Part shown: positions 42,470-51,418 of the stretch, piece by piece
Layout: each line of letters opens with the position of its first letter
How positions within the stretch are numbered: position 1 is the stretch's first letter
From: Bordetella parapertussis
GTDB taxonomy: Bacteria; Pseudomonadota; Gammaproteobacteria; Burkholderiales; Burkholderiaceae_B
Direction: 5' to 3'
DNA: 64,000 nucleotides
NCBI GenBank assembly: GCA_945862495.1
Contig: CAMAYM010000002.1
Location: forward strand, 15,028 to 79,027
Notes under the pieces: generated by a model
What the model was told of the DNA's origin: nothing
Seen by the model: only the letters and a program-made list of their open reading frames with translations
The model's database searches: none
Program-made: the position numbers and the translations under genes

Positions 42470-43713
42470 GCGCGGGCAGCCTCAAACTGAATTGCCACTT
42501 TTTCCATCACTTGAGAAACTGAGATAGCCTGCATGCAGACATTGTTTGAACAAGGCGTCTTGCGATGATTGGCGGCACTCACGCAAGGCGAGCAGGCGAG
42601 TTGGGCAGTGATCGGGATAGACTTGCCGAGCGAACCATACAGCGCAGGGGTCTCAGGTCCAAACAATACGACGGTATGCAGATTGGTCACAGAAGAAAAG
42701 TGACCGGGCCCCGAGTCGTTTGTCACCATGACATCGGCAAGGCTATAAAGCGCAGGGAGCTCAGAAAAAGATACTTGGCCGGCAAAATTGAGTGCGGTGG
42801 CAACCTTGGCACCCACGCGAACATGTTCAACGTATTCAAACTCAGCTGGCGATCCCGTGATCAGAATGAGACTGTCCGGCCATTTGCGATGTAGTTCGAC
42901 AATCAGCGCAGAAAAACGCTCTGGTGCCCAGCGCCGTTGCACTAAGAGCTCACTCGCATTGGGGTTGACCAAAAACAATGGCTGAGTCCCGAGCTTGAAG
43001 GCGCATTGTGCTTGAGCGGCCAGCTGTTCGATACGTGCGAGCACCGTTTGTAGCACGGCCGGCTCAATGACGGCTTGTGCGATCTTGATCGCGTCGTCAG
43101 AGATATGAATTTTGCTAAAGGGTGTTTCTTGTTCGGTCGCAAAGGCCGCATGAATCAGCGACAAGAAGTTTTTGGCGATATGAATATGAGGGTTGTAATG
43201 CACCTTGAGCGTCAGCATATTGCCGCGCCACAAGCCTTCGCCATGAAAGATGTGATAGCCGACGCGACGGCGCGCACCGCAAAGACCTGTTAAGAGCGCG
43301 GTAAAACGCGAGAACAGTTCTAAGTCGATAACGGTGTCTATGTTGCGCCTGCGCGCCCAAAAAAGAAATCTCAGCGTATCAAGCGCGAGCGAAACAACCG
43401 AGCTGGAATCAATCGTAAACACATTGTTAGCAGGGACTGTATTGAGCAAACTCAAACTGGCGCGATTACTTTTGAAAATCAAAAAGAAAATTTCAGCGCC
43501 GCGTGCTTGCGCATTGCGCATGGCGGGATCAACGATGATCGCACTCCCCATCTCGGAAAGCTCGATAAACAAGATTTTTCGCGGTGCGCGAGCGGGCCCA
43601 GTAAATAGACGCGTGAACCAGTCGAATAGCATGACAAACGGGGTAAATAAAGCGCAAAGCGGCACACCGACGCGATGGTCGATGGAGCGCATGGTGTCAA
43701 CACTGAGGCTCAT
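42466..43713 (-). CDS. Glycosyltransferase family 9 (heptosyltransferase-like)
   Basis: 415 residues. The C-terminal nucleotide-sugar-binding half is recognisable: a Rossmann segment FLVNPNASELLVQRRWAPERF followed by DVMVTNDSGPGHFSSV, which corresponds to the GT9 acceptor/donor site (D-S-G-P motif). The N-terminal half carries an KILFIELSEMGSAI start similar to WaaF. It adds a sugar, probably heptose-like, to lipid A core or another lipid. Four-base overlap with the PAP2 gene downstream and 12 bases from the flippase-like gene upstream indicate cotranscription. A C-terminal C-x8-C run near CSPCVSAANHRKTPC is noted. Confidence 0.85.
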   Translation of the reverse strand: MSLSVDTMRSIDHRVGVPLCALFTPFVMLFDWFTRLFTGPARAPRKILFIELSEMGSAIIVDPAMRNAQARGAEIFFLIFKSNRASLSLLNTVPANNVFTIDSSSVVSLALDTLRFLFWARRRNIDTVIDLELFSRFTALLTGLCGARRRVGYHIFHGEGLWRGNMLTLKVHYNPHIHIAKNFLSLIHAAFATEQETPFSKIHISDDAIKIAQAVIEPAVLQTVLARIEQLAAQAQCAFKLGTQPLFLVNPNASELLVQRRWAPERFSALIVELHRKWPDSLILITGSPAEFEYVEHVRVGAKVATALNFAGQVSFSELPALYSLADVMVTNDSGPGHFSSVTNLHTVVLFGPETPALYGSLGKSIPITAQLACSPCVSAANHRKTPCSNNVCMQAISVSQVMEKVAIQFEAARA

Positions 43714-43725
43714 AGGTTAGACATT

Positions 43726-44802
43726 TTAAAGATTTTTTGAAGAGGGTTGCGTTACGCTGTCAGAGTCTTCACGCTTGCGCCTCAAGAGTGACAGGGCACC
43801 AGGCAGGTAGGTCGCGAGTGTCACGATACCAAAGCTCACTGAAGCGAGAACCGTTATGCCACTGTCGATCCCCCACAGCGCTAAGGTGGCGGAAAGTGTT
43901 GCCTCACGCAACCCCCAACCAGAAATACTAATCGGCAGCATCATGAGCAGAGCCAGTGCAGGCATGCCAATCATGAGCGCAGAAAAGGGCGCGCTTACGC
44001 CAAAGGCTTTGAGGCAGCACCAAAAGCTGGTCAGCGCTAAAAGATGTGTCAAGACAGAAATAAGGAGTTGAGGAAAGACGGTGGGCCAACCTAGCCCAGT
44101 TTTGAGCGCAAACATGGCCTGTGGCATACCAACTTTGTTGAGTATGCGCTGAATCAAATCTCGGCTGATGCGTACGTTTAATAAGATTGCGGCCGCCACT
44201 GCGGCGCACAACATTGCGGCGAGTATCCACCAACCTAGGGACTGTCCCCAAGGAGCGAGCATCGCCCCTCCAACAATCAGACCACAGGCGCCCACGATGT
44301 TGTTCGCGAGCAAACCGAGTCCACGGTCCAGAGCGACGCTAAAAAAACCTAAACGTAAGCGAGGAGTGGCACGATTGAGTGCGATAGGGTCGTGGAGTTC
44401 TTGCTGAAGGGTTTGGGTCTGCTCGTGCACCACGTTTCGCTTGTCTGGATGACTATTGGCGTTGGCATGATAGGGTCGACTGCCTTCGACTGCACGATAG
44501 CTGTCGCCCCCGATCGTGCTGGGCAGACCCTGGTTGATCAGGCCGCCGGCAAAATAAAGGGTGATGTAGTCTTGCACGGGACGATAGAGTTTGACACTAC
44601 GCATCAGCCAGCCCCAACGCAAGACCGCTAAAAGATTGGTGAGTACTAGTAGGACTAACGCAAGCGCAAACCATACAGGTTGGATGGCGATCTTGGTGTC
44701 TCTCAGTGCCTGCCAGTCGATGCTGCGTGTCGCGAGCCAGAGCAGGGCGATGGAAAGCACGACACGGATATAAGGCCAGAGTTTTTTAAAAATTTGTTTC
44801 AA
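43726..44802 (-). CDS. Flippase-like / lysylphosphatidylglycerol synthase transmembrane domain protein
   Basis: Polytopic membrane protein of the UPF0104 fold: about eight membrane segments, starting WPYIRVVLSIALLWLATRS, with RWGWLMRSVKL and GGLINQGLPSTIGGD that are typical of AglD/MprF-like proteins. A soluble insertion (about 50 residues) rich in His, Asn and Gln lies in the middle, between GDSYRAVEGS and RLRLGFFSVALDRGL. The start is uncertain: the frame is open back to 44928, overlapping the GT39 gene by 116 bases; I mark the TTG at 44802, which follows the GT39 stop. No strong ribosome site is seen. Cotranscribed with GT9 and GT39, it may move or modify lipid-linked sugars. Confidence 0.75.
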   Translation of the reverse strand: MKQIFKKLWPYIRVVLSIALLWLATRSIDWQALRDTKIAIQPVWFALALVLLVLTNLLAVLRWGWLMRSVKLYRPVQDYITLYFAGGLINQGLPSTIGGDSYRAVEGSRPYHANANSHPDKRNVVHEQTQTLQQELHDPIALNRATPRLRLGFFSVALDRGLGLLANNIVGACGLIVGGAMLAPWGQSLGWWILAAMLCAAVAAAILLNVRISRDLIQRILNKVGMPQAMFALKTGLGWPTVFPQLLISVLTHLLALTSFWCCLKAFGVSAPFSALMIGMPALALLMMLPISISGWGLREATLSATLALWGIDSGITVLASVSFGIVTLATYLPGALSLLRRKREDSDSVTQPSSKNL

Positions 44803-44812
44803 GGCAAGCGCT

Positions 44813-46354
44813 TTATTGAGGAGTGCCCGGGGTGGTGCCCCAGTGACGACAATGGTAAAAATCAAAGCGTGAGATTTGACGCTCGAAGCGTTTTGCTTCA
44901 AAGGTGCCAATGAGTCGGCACGATTCAAACTCTCCCGGCTTGGTCGGTAGCTCGTACTTTACTTGTGACCAGTTTACAAAAAGGCTGTCCGACCCGGGCG
45001 CAATATTCCCAAACCAGAGGTCAAACTGATCGAAACGGCTGTCCAGCACGTGGACCGGCAGAGGTCTGGCGTACCAGGCGAGGCGACTGCCAAGTGTCCA
45101 GTTTTTGACAGAAAGGGACTTGAGGTCGTGCGTCAAGGCAAGTTCGCGGGCATGTCGGCCCGCCTGATCCCAGCCCCACAGATCGGCAAGCGGATTTTTA
45201 CGTGATAGAGGGTGCTCCGCGGACAATCCGGGGATCCCAACGAAAAATAAGGCGGCAAAGGCGATCAGACAGATGACGACCTGGGCTCGGATAAACGCCA
45301 AAATGAGCGCCTTGTGCCCACTGGCCCAGCGTTGCGCGAGCGCGAGGGCCGCAAAAGGGGTCATTGCCAGCCAGGCAGGTGCCGTCCAATGCGGTAGGCT
45401 CCCGCCCCCCCCCGACAACAGACCTGTCACGACAAAGGGAATAAAGAAAAACAACAGAAGCCCAGCATAGAGCCATTGGCGGGCTTGAATGATCTGGCGT
45501 GTGGCGAGATACCCACCTAAAAATAGCAAGGGGCCATACGCGACGAGCTGTATCCCTATAAACGCTGCGAGCCTTTTTGCTTGCCAAGCGCCACCACTGC
45601 CGTGCTTGAGTTGATAGGCAAAAGAAATCCACTCATTTTGTGCATTCCAGATCAGCACAGGACTAATGAAGATAAGCGCTAAGAGGGCCGCGAGCCAAGG
45701 GCCGCTGGTCCAGAGCACGCGCACCCCGCGTGCCATCAGGAGTGTCACAATCACGGCTAAAGCAGGCAATACTGCGGTGTATTTGGATAGGCCGGCCAGT
45801 CCGAGCAGGGCACCGAGTGCCAGCCACCGTGGCCATTGGCGCTGTTGTGCGTCGACTTGTGCCAGGCTGAGCGTCAGAGACATCAGCAACAGCACGCACA
45901 CCATGAGCAGGCTGTCTGGCAATAGACCAACGGCCAGAACATGCATCACTGGGGCCAGCAAGACTAACCCGACCGCCCAGAGCCCGACGGTATCGCGCTT
46001 GAGAGACTGTGCGACACCGGGTGCCGGCTCAGAGGCGCGTTGGTCGAATAGCCGCATGGCCAACTGCCGGGCCAGCAAACTCGATACCAACCAAAAGGCC
46101 TGTGGAATCAGACGGATCACACTGTCCGGAGCACCTGCAGCCACCAAGGGCCATTGAATCCAGCCCACCATGGGTGGATGATCGAAATAGCTCCAATCAG
46201 GCTTGGCCGCGTACAGGACATAGTGGGCTTCGTCGACGGACAGCGTCAGCAGAAAGCCAAACCCCACATGGATCAACACGCCTAGCAGCAGTAAACGGCT
46301 TAAGGTGATGAGATGCGAGGTCCTCGGGACGTTGCGGGCACCATGGGTGTTCAC
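44813..46354 (-). CDS. Glycosyltransferase family 39, ArnT-like
   Basis: 513 residues with about ten or more membrane segments. The loop after the first segment carries SVDEAHYVLYAAKPDWSYFDHPP, in which the D-E pair is the GT39/GT83 catalytic region. These enzymes take sugars from undecaprenyl phosphate and put them on lipid A or proteins. A run of nine C's on the plus strand at 45405-45413 (nine G's on the coding strand, a G-G-G-G segment near residue 313) could slip during replication and change the frame. The product is intact as read. First gene in a row with the flippase-like, GT9 and PAP2 genes. Confidence 0.85.
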   Translation of the reverse strand: MNTHGARNVPRTSHLITLSRLLLLGVLIHVGFGFLLTLSVDEAHYVLYAAKPDWSYFDHPPMVGWIQWPLVAAGAPDSVIRLIPQAFWLVSSLLARQLAMRLFDQRASEPAPGVAQSLKRDTVGLWAVGLVLLAPVMHVLAVGLLPDSLLMVCVLLLMSLTLSLAQVDAQQRQWPRWLALGALLGLAGLSKYTAVLPALAVIVTLLMARGVRVLWTSGPWLAALLALIFISPVLIWNAQNEWISFAYQLKHGSGGAWQAKRLAAFIGIQLVAYGPLLFLGGYLATRQIIQARQWLYAGLLLFFFIPFVVTGLLSGGGGSLPHWTAPAWLAMTPFAALALAQRWASGHKALILAFIRAQVVICLIAFAALFFVGIPGLSAEHPLSRKNPLADLWGWDQAGRHARELALTHDLKSLSVKNWTLGSRLAWYARPLPVHVLDSRFDQFDLWFGNIAPGSDSLFVNWSQVKYELPTKPGEFESCRLIGTFEAKRFERQISRFDFYHCRHWGTTPGTPQ

Positions 46355-46373
46355 GTGAAATGAATGGCCCGGT

Positions 46374-47102
46374 TTATTTGATCAGGACAGGAAATACGCG
46401 CCATGTCACTTGTCGTTTGCCATCTTCTGTAACAACTTTGGCATTGGCGCGGGTTGCGGTAAAGCCTGCAGGAAGATCGGTTGTGCCTGTCACGTGCAGA
46501 TAGTGATTAAGCTTGATCGCGATACGAGGCAATACAATCGTCTCAACCCGCCCATTGGCATAGCGCCCTTCAAAAGACAGTTCGATCCAGCCCTTGAACT
46601 CTGGTTTTTGCGCATTTTCTTGTAATAACCACACCAGATAAGAAAGCTTAGTGGCGTTTTTTTCTTGGGTAAATATGCTGGTGCTGACACCGATCGGACC
46701 ATAGCGTGGATCGAAGGTGAGGGTCTGCGCAAACACATTGAGTTGTTCGCGCAGAGGACCGATCAGCGATTCGGCTGCAGATAAACTACTTTTAAGCTGA
46801 TTGATTTGCGCATCGCGGACCTGTACTTCGCTGTCGAGCACTTTTTGAGAGGCATCAACGCGTGTTTGCAGGGATTGTTTTTCAACAGAAAGATTTTTTA
46901 GCTCTTCGGTGAGCTTTTGTGTCTCGGCAAGAGACAGACGCTTTTCACTATAACTAGCTTGTAAAAAAAGAACACCACCACCACCGAGCACGATACCCAA
47001 TAAAAACAGGATTAACCAGCTCGGTAAGCCGCGTGAGCCGCGCCGGGTATCGTACGGTGCAGGCTTAAATATCGCACGTTTAGCTTGAACACGAATGACC
47101 AT
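46374..47102 (-). CDS. DUF6776-like membrane protein with coiled coil
   Basis: 242 residues. A short basic cytoplasmic N-terminus is followed by one membrane segment (about residues 28-50, LPSWLILFLLGIVLGGGGVL), then a heptad-rich coiled coil of about 80 residues (ETQKLTEELKNLSVEKQSL...). The C-terminal 110 residues form a beta-rich domain in the periplasm. It resembles proteins of this type that are common in Burkholderiales, with no known role. It lies 19 bp upstream of the GT39 start and 21 bp downstream of murU. Confidence 0.65.
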   Translation of the reverse strand: MVIRVQAKRAIFKPAPYDTRRGSRGLPSWLILFLLGIVLGGGGVLFLQASYSEKRLSLAETQKLTEELKNLSVEKQSLQTRVDASQKVLDSEVQVRDAQINQLKSSLSAAESLIGPLREQLNVFAQTLTFDPRYGPIGVSTSIFTQEKNATKLSYLVWLLQENAQKPEFKGWIELSFEGRYANGRVETIVLPRIAIKLNHYLHVTGTTDLPAGFTATRANAKVVTEDGKRQVTWRVFPVLIK

Positions 47103-47123
47103 CTCTTTCTCCGCAAACGGACC

Positions 47124-47837
47124 TCAATGCTTAAGCATGTATTCTAACGTGTAGAGCCGCTCCGGGGTACCAACGTCTATCCATGCACCATGGTGGAGTT
47201 GCCCGATGATGCGTTCCCGCGCAATGGCATCTCGCAAAAGGGGCGCAAGTTTTGCGGGTTGATGCGCGGGTATATCGGCAAAAAGGGAGGGTTGGTATAC
47301 CCCAATACCAGAGAAGGTGTGTTTGGGCGCGTTAGAAGCGGTAATGGAGGTGGCACGCACGTCTGTGTCGGTCACCCGCCCGTCTTCTGTCAGCCCAAAG
47401 TCCCCTTTTGGATGATGGTCGGGATTAGGTACAAGTAGCAACCAAGCTTGCTGCGCACTCTGGCTCAAGTGTTTGCCAATCTTTAAGGCTTGTAACGGAC
47501 TCCAATCGCACCAGATATCGCCATTCATGACTAAAAATGGGTCCGTTCCTAAAAGTGGTAACGCCGTGGCAATGCCGCCCGCGGTTTCGAGCGCAACCGT
47601 TTCGGCAGAGTATTGAATACGAACACCCCACTGTCGACCATCCTGGAGTGTTTGCTCAATACGCGCGCCGAGCCAAGCGTGATTGATCACAATCTCCGTG
47701 ATGCCTGCGGCAGCCAATTTTTCAATATGCCACTGAATCAGCGGCTTGCCAGCGACCGGTATCAAAGGTTTTGGCAACGTGTCCGTCAGTGGGCGCATGC
47801 GTTCGCCCCGCCCAGCGGCAAGAATCATCGCGCGCAT
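47124..47837 (-). CDS. murU: N-acetylmuramate alpha-1-phosphate uridylyltransferase MurU
   Basis: Cytoplasmic nucleotidyltransferase that makes UDP-MurNAc from MurNAc-1-phosphate in the peptidoglycan recycling bypass that avoids the fosfomycin-sensitive step. 237 residues. The N-terminal pyrophosphorylase motif LAAGRGERMRPLTDTLPKPL is clear, and VMNGDIWCDW (about residues 100-110) carries a metal-binding aspartate. The start overlaps the stop of amgK by one base (TGATG). The pair amgK-murU supports this over a general sugar-phosphate nucleotidyltransferase, although the assignment has not been tested here. Confidence 0.88.
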   Translation of the reverse strand: MRAMILAAGRGERMRPLTDTLPKPLIPVAGKPLIQWHIEKLAAAGITEIVINHAWLGARIEQTLQDGRQWGVRIQYSAETVALETAGGIATALPLLGTDPFLVMNGDIWCDWSPLQALKIGKHLSQSAQQAWLLLVPNPDHHPKGDFGLTEDGRVTDTDVRATSITASNAPKHTFSGIGVYQPSLFADIPAHQPAKLAPLLRDAIARERIIGQLHHGAWIDVGTPERLYTLEYMLKH

Positions 47838-48880
47838 CAGAACGTGTACCCCACCTTTATTTGGACGTGATCGAGCTCGTCGAGCACGCGCAACAGCGGT
47901 TTAAATGCGATGTACCGTCCAGCGACTTGGCGAACGTATTGATTGACGCGGGGGATATGCGCCAGATAGGCGGCTTTGCCGTCGCGGTGGTTGAGTCTGG
48001 AAAAGACGCCTAGGATGCGCAGATTACGTTGTAGCCCCATCCATTCGTAATCCTGATGAAAATCTGCAAAATCCGCGGGCACAGGTAATCCATTTTTGCG
48101 CGCAAGCTCCCAGTAGCGAATCGCCCAGTCTATTTGTTGTGGCTCTTCCCAAGTCGTGCGGGCGTCCATGACCAAGGAAGCGAGGTCATAAGTGATCGGG
48201 CCTGAGACGGCATCTTGAAAATCCAAAATACCGGGGTTAGCGCCGTATTCTGGGCGATCGCAGTGCATCAGATTAGGGGAATGAAAGTCCCGATGCACCA
48301 GCACGCGAGGTTGCGCGGCGTTGCGGGTCACGAGCAAGTCAAACACGTGATTGAGTCCTTCAAGCGCAGCGGGTTCCAAGTTCACCTTGCAATGCACTGA
48401 GACGTACCACTCGACAAAGAGACCGAGTTCGTCTTTCAAGCGGGCAGTGTCATAGACAGGGAGTCCCGTTGCATCCGCAGTTTGCATTTGCACGAGCGCG
48501 GCCAGTGCATCGCGATATATGGCTTGTAAACGTGCGTCAGCGAGACCGGACTGAATGCTGTCGTAGTACGTAGTGGGCCCCAAATCGGTCAAAAGTAAAA
48601 ATCCCTGAGTCAGATCCTGCGCAAGAATCGTGGGGACATTGAGATGAACGGCCGCTAATCGGCGCGCGACATCAACAAAGGGTCGACAGTCCTCCTGGGG
48701 GGGCGGTGCATCCATCACGACAAGTGTGCCCTGCGCTGCGGTAATCCGGAAATAGCGCCTAAAACTGGCATCGCTGGATGCAGGAGCGAGACTGGCAGGT
48801 TCGAGCCCTAAAGACGGCGGGCACGTGCGGAGCCACTCAAGAAGTCTTGCTATTCTTGTTTCTGAATTGATGATTGACAT
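47837..48880 (-). CDS. amgK: N-acetylmuramate/N-acetylglucosamine kinase AmgK
   Basis: Cytoplasmic sugar kinase of the aminoglycoside phosphotransferase family, which phosphorylates MurNAc and GlcNAc at the anomeric position. About 347 residues. The Brenner motif VLVHRDFHSPNLM and metal-binding GILDFQDAVSGP are present. The ATG at 48880 (SIINSETRIARLLEW) is preferred; an upstream frame start at 48925 is possible. Cotranscribed with murU at one-base overlap, and divergent from lptD, an arrangement seen in many beta- and gammaproteobacteria. Confidence 0.88.
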   Translation of the reverse strand: MSIINSETRIARLLEWLRTCPPSLGLEPASLAPASSDASFRRYFRITAAQGTLVVMDAPPPQEDCRPFVDVARRLAAVHLNVPTILAQDLTQGFLLLTDLGPTTYYDSIQSGLADARLQAIYRDALAALVQMQTADATGLPVYDTARLKDELGLFVEWYVSVHCKVNLEPAALEGLNHVFDLLVTRNAAQPRVLVHRDFHSPNLMHCDRPEYGANPGILDFQDAVSGPITYDLASLVMDARTTWEEPQQIDWAIRYWELARKNGLPVPADFADFHQDYEWMGLQRNLRILGVFSRLNHRDGKAAYLAHIPRVNQYVRQVAGRYIAFKPLLRVLDELDHVQIKVGYTF

Positions 48881-48954
48881 GAGCGTAAATATCGAAGGAA
48901 AAAGTGAATCAAGCGGGTCGTTCAAAGGATCGCAGCAAAGATAAGGGGCTTCTC

Positions 48955-48996
48955 TATAATAGCGGTTGAATGAGGCATTTCCTCAAAGATTTTTTT
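48955..48996 (+). promoter_or_regulatory. Consensus -10 box and leader hairpin ahead of lptD
   Basis: TATAAT (48955-48960) is a perfect -10 sequence, without a clear -35 at the right distance. Then TGAGG-CATTT-CCTCA (48971-48985) forms a five-pair hairpin followed by seven T's (48990-48996), which looks like a weak terminator in the leader of lptD, 59 bases before its GTG. It could limit readthrough or act in attenuation; this is inference. Confidence 0.35.
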
Positions 48997-49054
48997 CAAA
49001 GCAAAATGCGGTCTATTTTTGCTAGGTGATTGTATTATGGCGACTTTTTAGAAC

Positions 49055-51418
49055 GTGCGACTCTTTCATTCGCTTTGGGTGTTACTTGGAATCGGGATTG
49101 CGTCAGCGCATGCTCAACCTACCCCTGTTTCCGTGAACTCGGCGATTGTAGGTCCAGGTTTACGTATTTCACCATTGCTTGAGCGCAGCACGATACCAGA
49201 CAAAGAAATGCCTGCTTTCCTTGAGGGCGCCCAAATGCAAGGCGATGGTCTGGGCAACGCCAAGCTGCGTGGAAAAGCGACGATCAGACGTCAGGATGCC
49301 GTTCTCAAGGCCAACATCATTGACTACAACAAGCGCACGGGTGTCATGGACGCACAGGTCAATGCGCGCTTGATCAGGGACGGAAACGTCATTACCGGCG
49401 CGAGCATTATTTACAACGCCGAGGACGGGACCGCGAGCATCGACCAGCCTAACTTTTGGGTTGAAAACGGTGGGGCAGGGGTCGGCTCTTGGGCGGATGT
49501 GTTTAACCGCGATCAGATGAGTCTGACCGATGTGACGTACAGCGGTTGCCCATGCCCGCAGCCGTCTTGGTACATCGAGACAGAAAAGCTTGATTTGGAC
49601 TATGCGGCCAATGAGGGTGTCGCCAAAAATGGTGTGTTGTACTTCAAAGATGTTCCGATTTTGGCATCGCCTTATTTGACTTTTCCTATCAGAAAGGAAC
49701 GAAAGTCTGGCTTTTTGCTGCCAACGTTTGGCAACACGTCCACGACAGGCGCCGATTACACCCAGCCGTACTACTTTAATATCGCCCCTAACTACGATGC
49801 CACGTTGCAGGCGCGGGCCATGTCCAAACGCGGTGTGCAGCTCGGTGGAGAGTTTCGTTATCTCGGCGAAAGTTACAAGGGCACGATGGCCGGCACGTAT
49901 TTGTCAAAAGATCTCCAAACGGGCGAGAATCGTTGGCTCTATAGCGCTCAACATAGCCAGAGTTTTGGCCGAGGGTTTTATGGTGCCTACAACGTCAACG
50001 GTGTCTCAGACAGCAAATACTTTGATGATTTTGCGAGCTTAGGTATTAACCAAGCCGTCATTAGTGCCTTGCCGCGTCAAGTCGGTGGCGGTTGGGGTAA
50101 CGAGTTCGTCAACACCAGCGTTCAAGCATCCACCTTTCAAACATTAACGGGTATCCCGCAGTACAACAAGTTACCCGAATACACGGTGAACGCTGCGCGT
50201 TTTGATTTTGGCGGATTTGACGTGCAGAGTTTGAATACGGCGACGGAGTTTCAAGCGCCGCTTGATAGACGCTTTGCTTATGGCCCGGGTGGCAGTTTGC
50301 GCTGGCGTCCGGATGGTCAGCGTCTGCTTTCTTACAACTCGATTGCCTACCCGATTGTGCGCCCAGGTTGGTACATCACACCCAAAATCGCCATGAGTTT
50401 GGCCCAGTACCAGACCAACTGGTACGGCTTAGAAAAGACCTTGGGCTATGGTCAAGCCTCTAACTCGCGCGTCATGCCCCTCATGTCCGTCGATTCGGGT
50501 ATGACGTTTGAGCGTGATACGACTTTCTTTGGAAAAGGCGCACTCCAGACCCTGGAACCCCGTGCTTACTATCTGCGTGTGCCGTACAGGGATCAGTCTC
50601 AATACCCTGTGTATGACACCACCTTGGCAGACTTTAGTTTTTCCTCGGCTTTTCAGGAAAATATCTTTGCAGGTTTTGACCGCATTGCAAACGCCAACCA
50701 AGCAACCTTTGCGTTGACGACCCGTTGGCTCGATGCAAACTCCGGTTTTGAGCGTTTGCAGCTAAGCGTTGCTCAGCAGTTTTATTTTGAGGATCAGCAG
50801 GTCACGTTGCCCTTTCAGGTGCCGCGCACCAATACCAAGTCTCAATTCTTGTTTGGTGGCAGTGCGGCGCTCACTGATACCCTCAATCTGACCTCCCTGG
50901 TGCAATACAACCCCTATGCCAGCCAAATCAGTCGTGCGCAGGTGACCACACGATGGCGGCCGCAAAGGCTTGCCACGCTTGCCTTGTCCTATCGTTACCA
51001 AGTCAATCCACCCGCCTTGAGTCTTTATCAGTCTCAGGGTCAAAATCAAGTCAGTGCAGCCTTTCAGTGGCCGCTCACTAACAAGTGGTATTCGATCGGC
51101 CGACTGGATTACTCTCTCAACAACGCCACGGCGCCCAGCCTGATTGATCCTTCTACGATCAAGGGCGTTCCCAAAGTCACTCAAGCAGTCATGGGGTTGG
51201 AGTACAAAGGTAATTGTTGTTGGACAGGACGTGTCGTGATGCAGCGTTACGTCGTGAGCGTCGATCAAACCAATACAGCCGTATTTTTTCAGCTCGAACT
51301 TGGCGGTCTGGGCAATTTAGGCCAGAATCCAATGGGTGTGATTGGTCGTAGTATCCCTGATTATCAGCCGATCAATCCTCCGGTTCCAAGCATTAGTAAA
51401 TTTGAAAGGTACGAATGA
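49055..51418 (+). CDS. lptD: LPS-assembly protein LptD
   Basis: Outer-membrane barrel that inserts lipopolysaccharide into the outer leaflet. 787 residues, very near E. coli's 784. A short signal (WVLLGIGIASAHAQ) is followed by the OstA-like N-domain, with the cysteines CPCPQPSW (about 165-172), and the long beta-barrel ending in the tandem Cys of GNCCW near the C-terminus. Those cysteines form the essential disulfides. A GTG at 49055 follows an in-frame TAG and has no strong ribosome site, so initiation may be weak or the start might differ. Its stop overlaps surA by four bases. Confidence 0.95.
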   Translation: MRLFHSLWVLLGIGIASAHAQPTPVSVNSAIVGPGLRISPLLERSTIPDKEMPAFLEGAQMQGDGLGNAKLRGKATIRRQDAVLKANIIDYNKRTGVMDAQVNARLIRDGNVITGASIIYNAEDGTASIDQPNFWVENGGAGVGSWADVFNRDQMSLTDVTYSGCPCPQPSWYIETEKLDLDYAANEGVAKNGVLYFKDVPILASPYLTFPIRKERKSGFLLPTFGNTSTTGADYTQPYYFNIAPNYDATLQARAMSKRGVQLGGEFRYLGESYKGTMAGTYLSKDLQTGENRWLYSAQHSQSFGRGFYGAYNVNGVSDSKYFDDFASLGINQAVISALPRQVGGGWGNEFVNTSVQASTFQTLTGIPQYNKLPEYTVNAARFDFGGFDVQSLNTATEFQAPLDRRFAYGPGGSLRWRPDGQRLLSYNSIAYPIVRPGWYITPKIAMSLAQYQTNWYGLEKTLGYGQASNSRVMPLMSVDSGMTFERDTTFFGKGALQTLEPRAYYLRVPYRDQSQYPVYDTTLADFSFSSAFQENIFAGFDRIANANQATFALTTRWLDANSGFERLQLSVAQQFYFEDQQVTLPFQVPRTNTKSQFLFGGSAALTDTLNLTSLVQYNPYASQISRAQVTTRWRPQRLATLALSYRYQVNPPALSLYQSQGQNQVSAAFQWPLTNKWYSIGRLDYSLNNATAPSLIDPSTIKGVPKVTQAVMGLEYKGNCCWTGRVVMQRYVVSVDQTNTAVFFQLELGGLGNLGQNPMGVIGRSIPDYQPINPPVPSISKFERYE

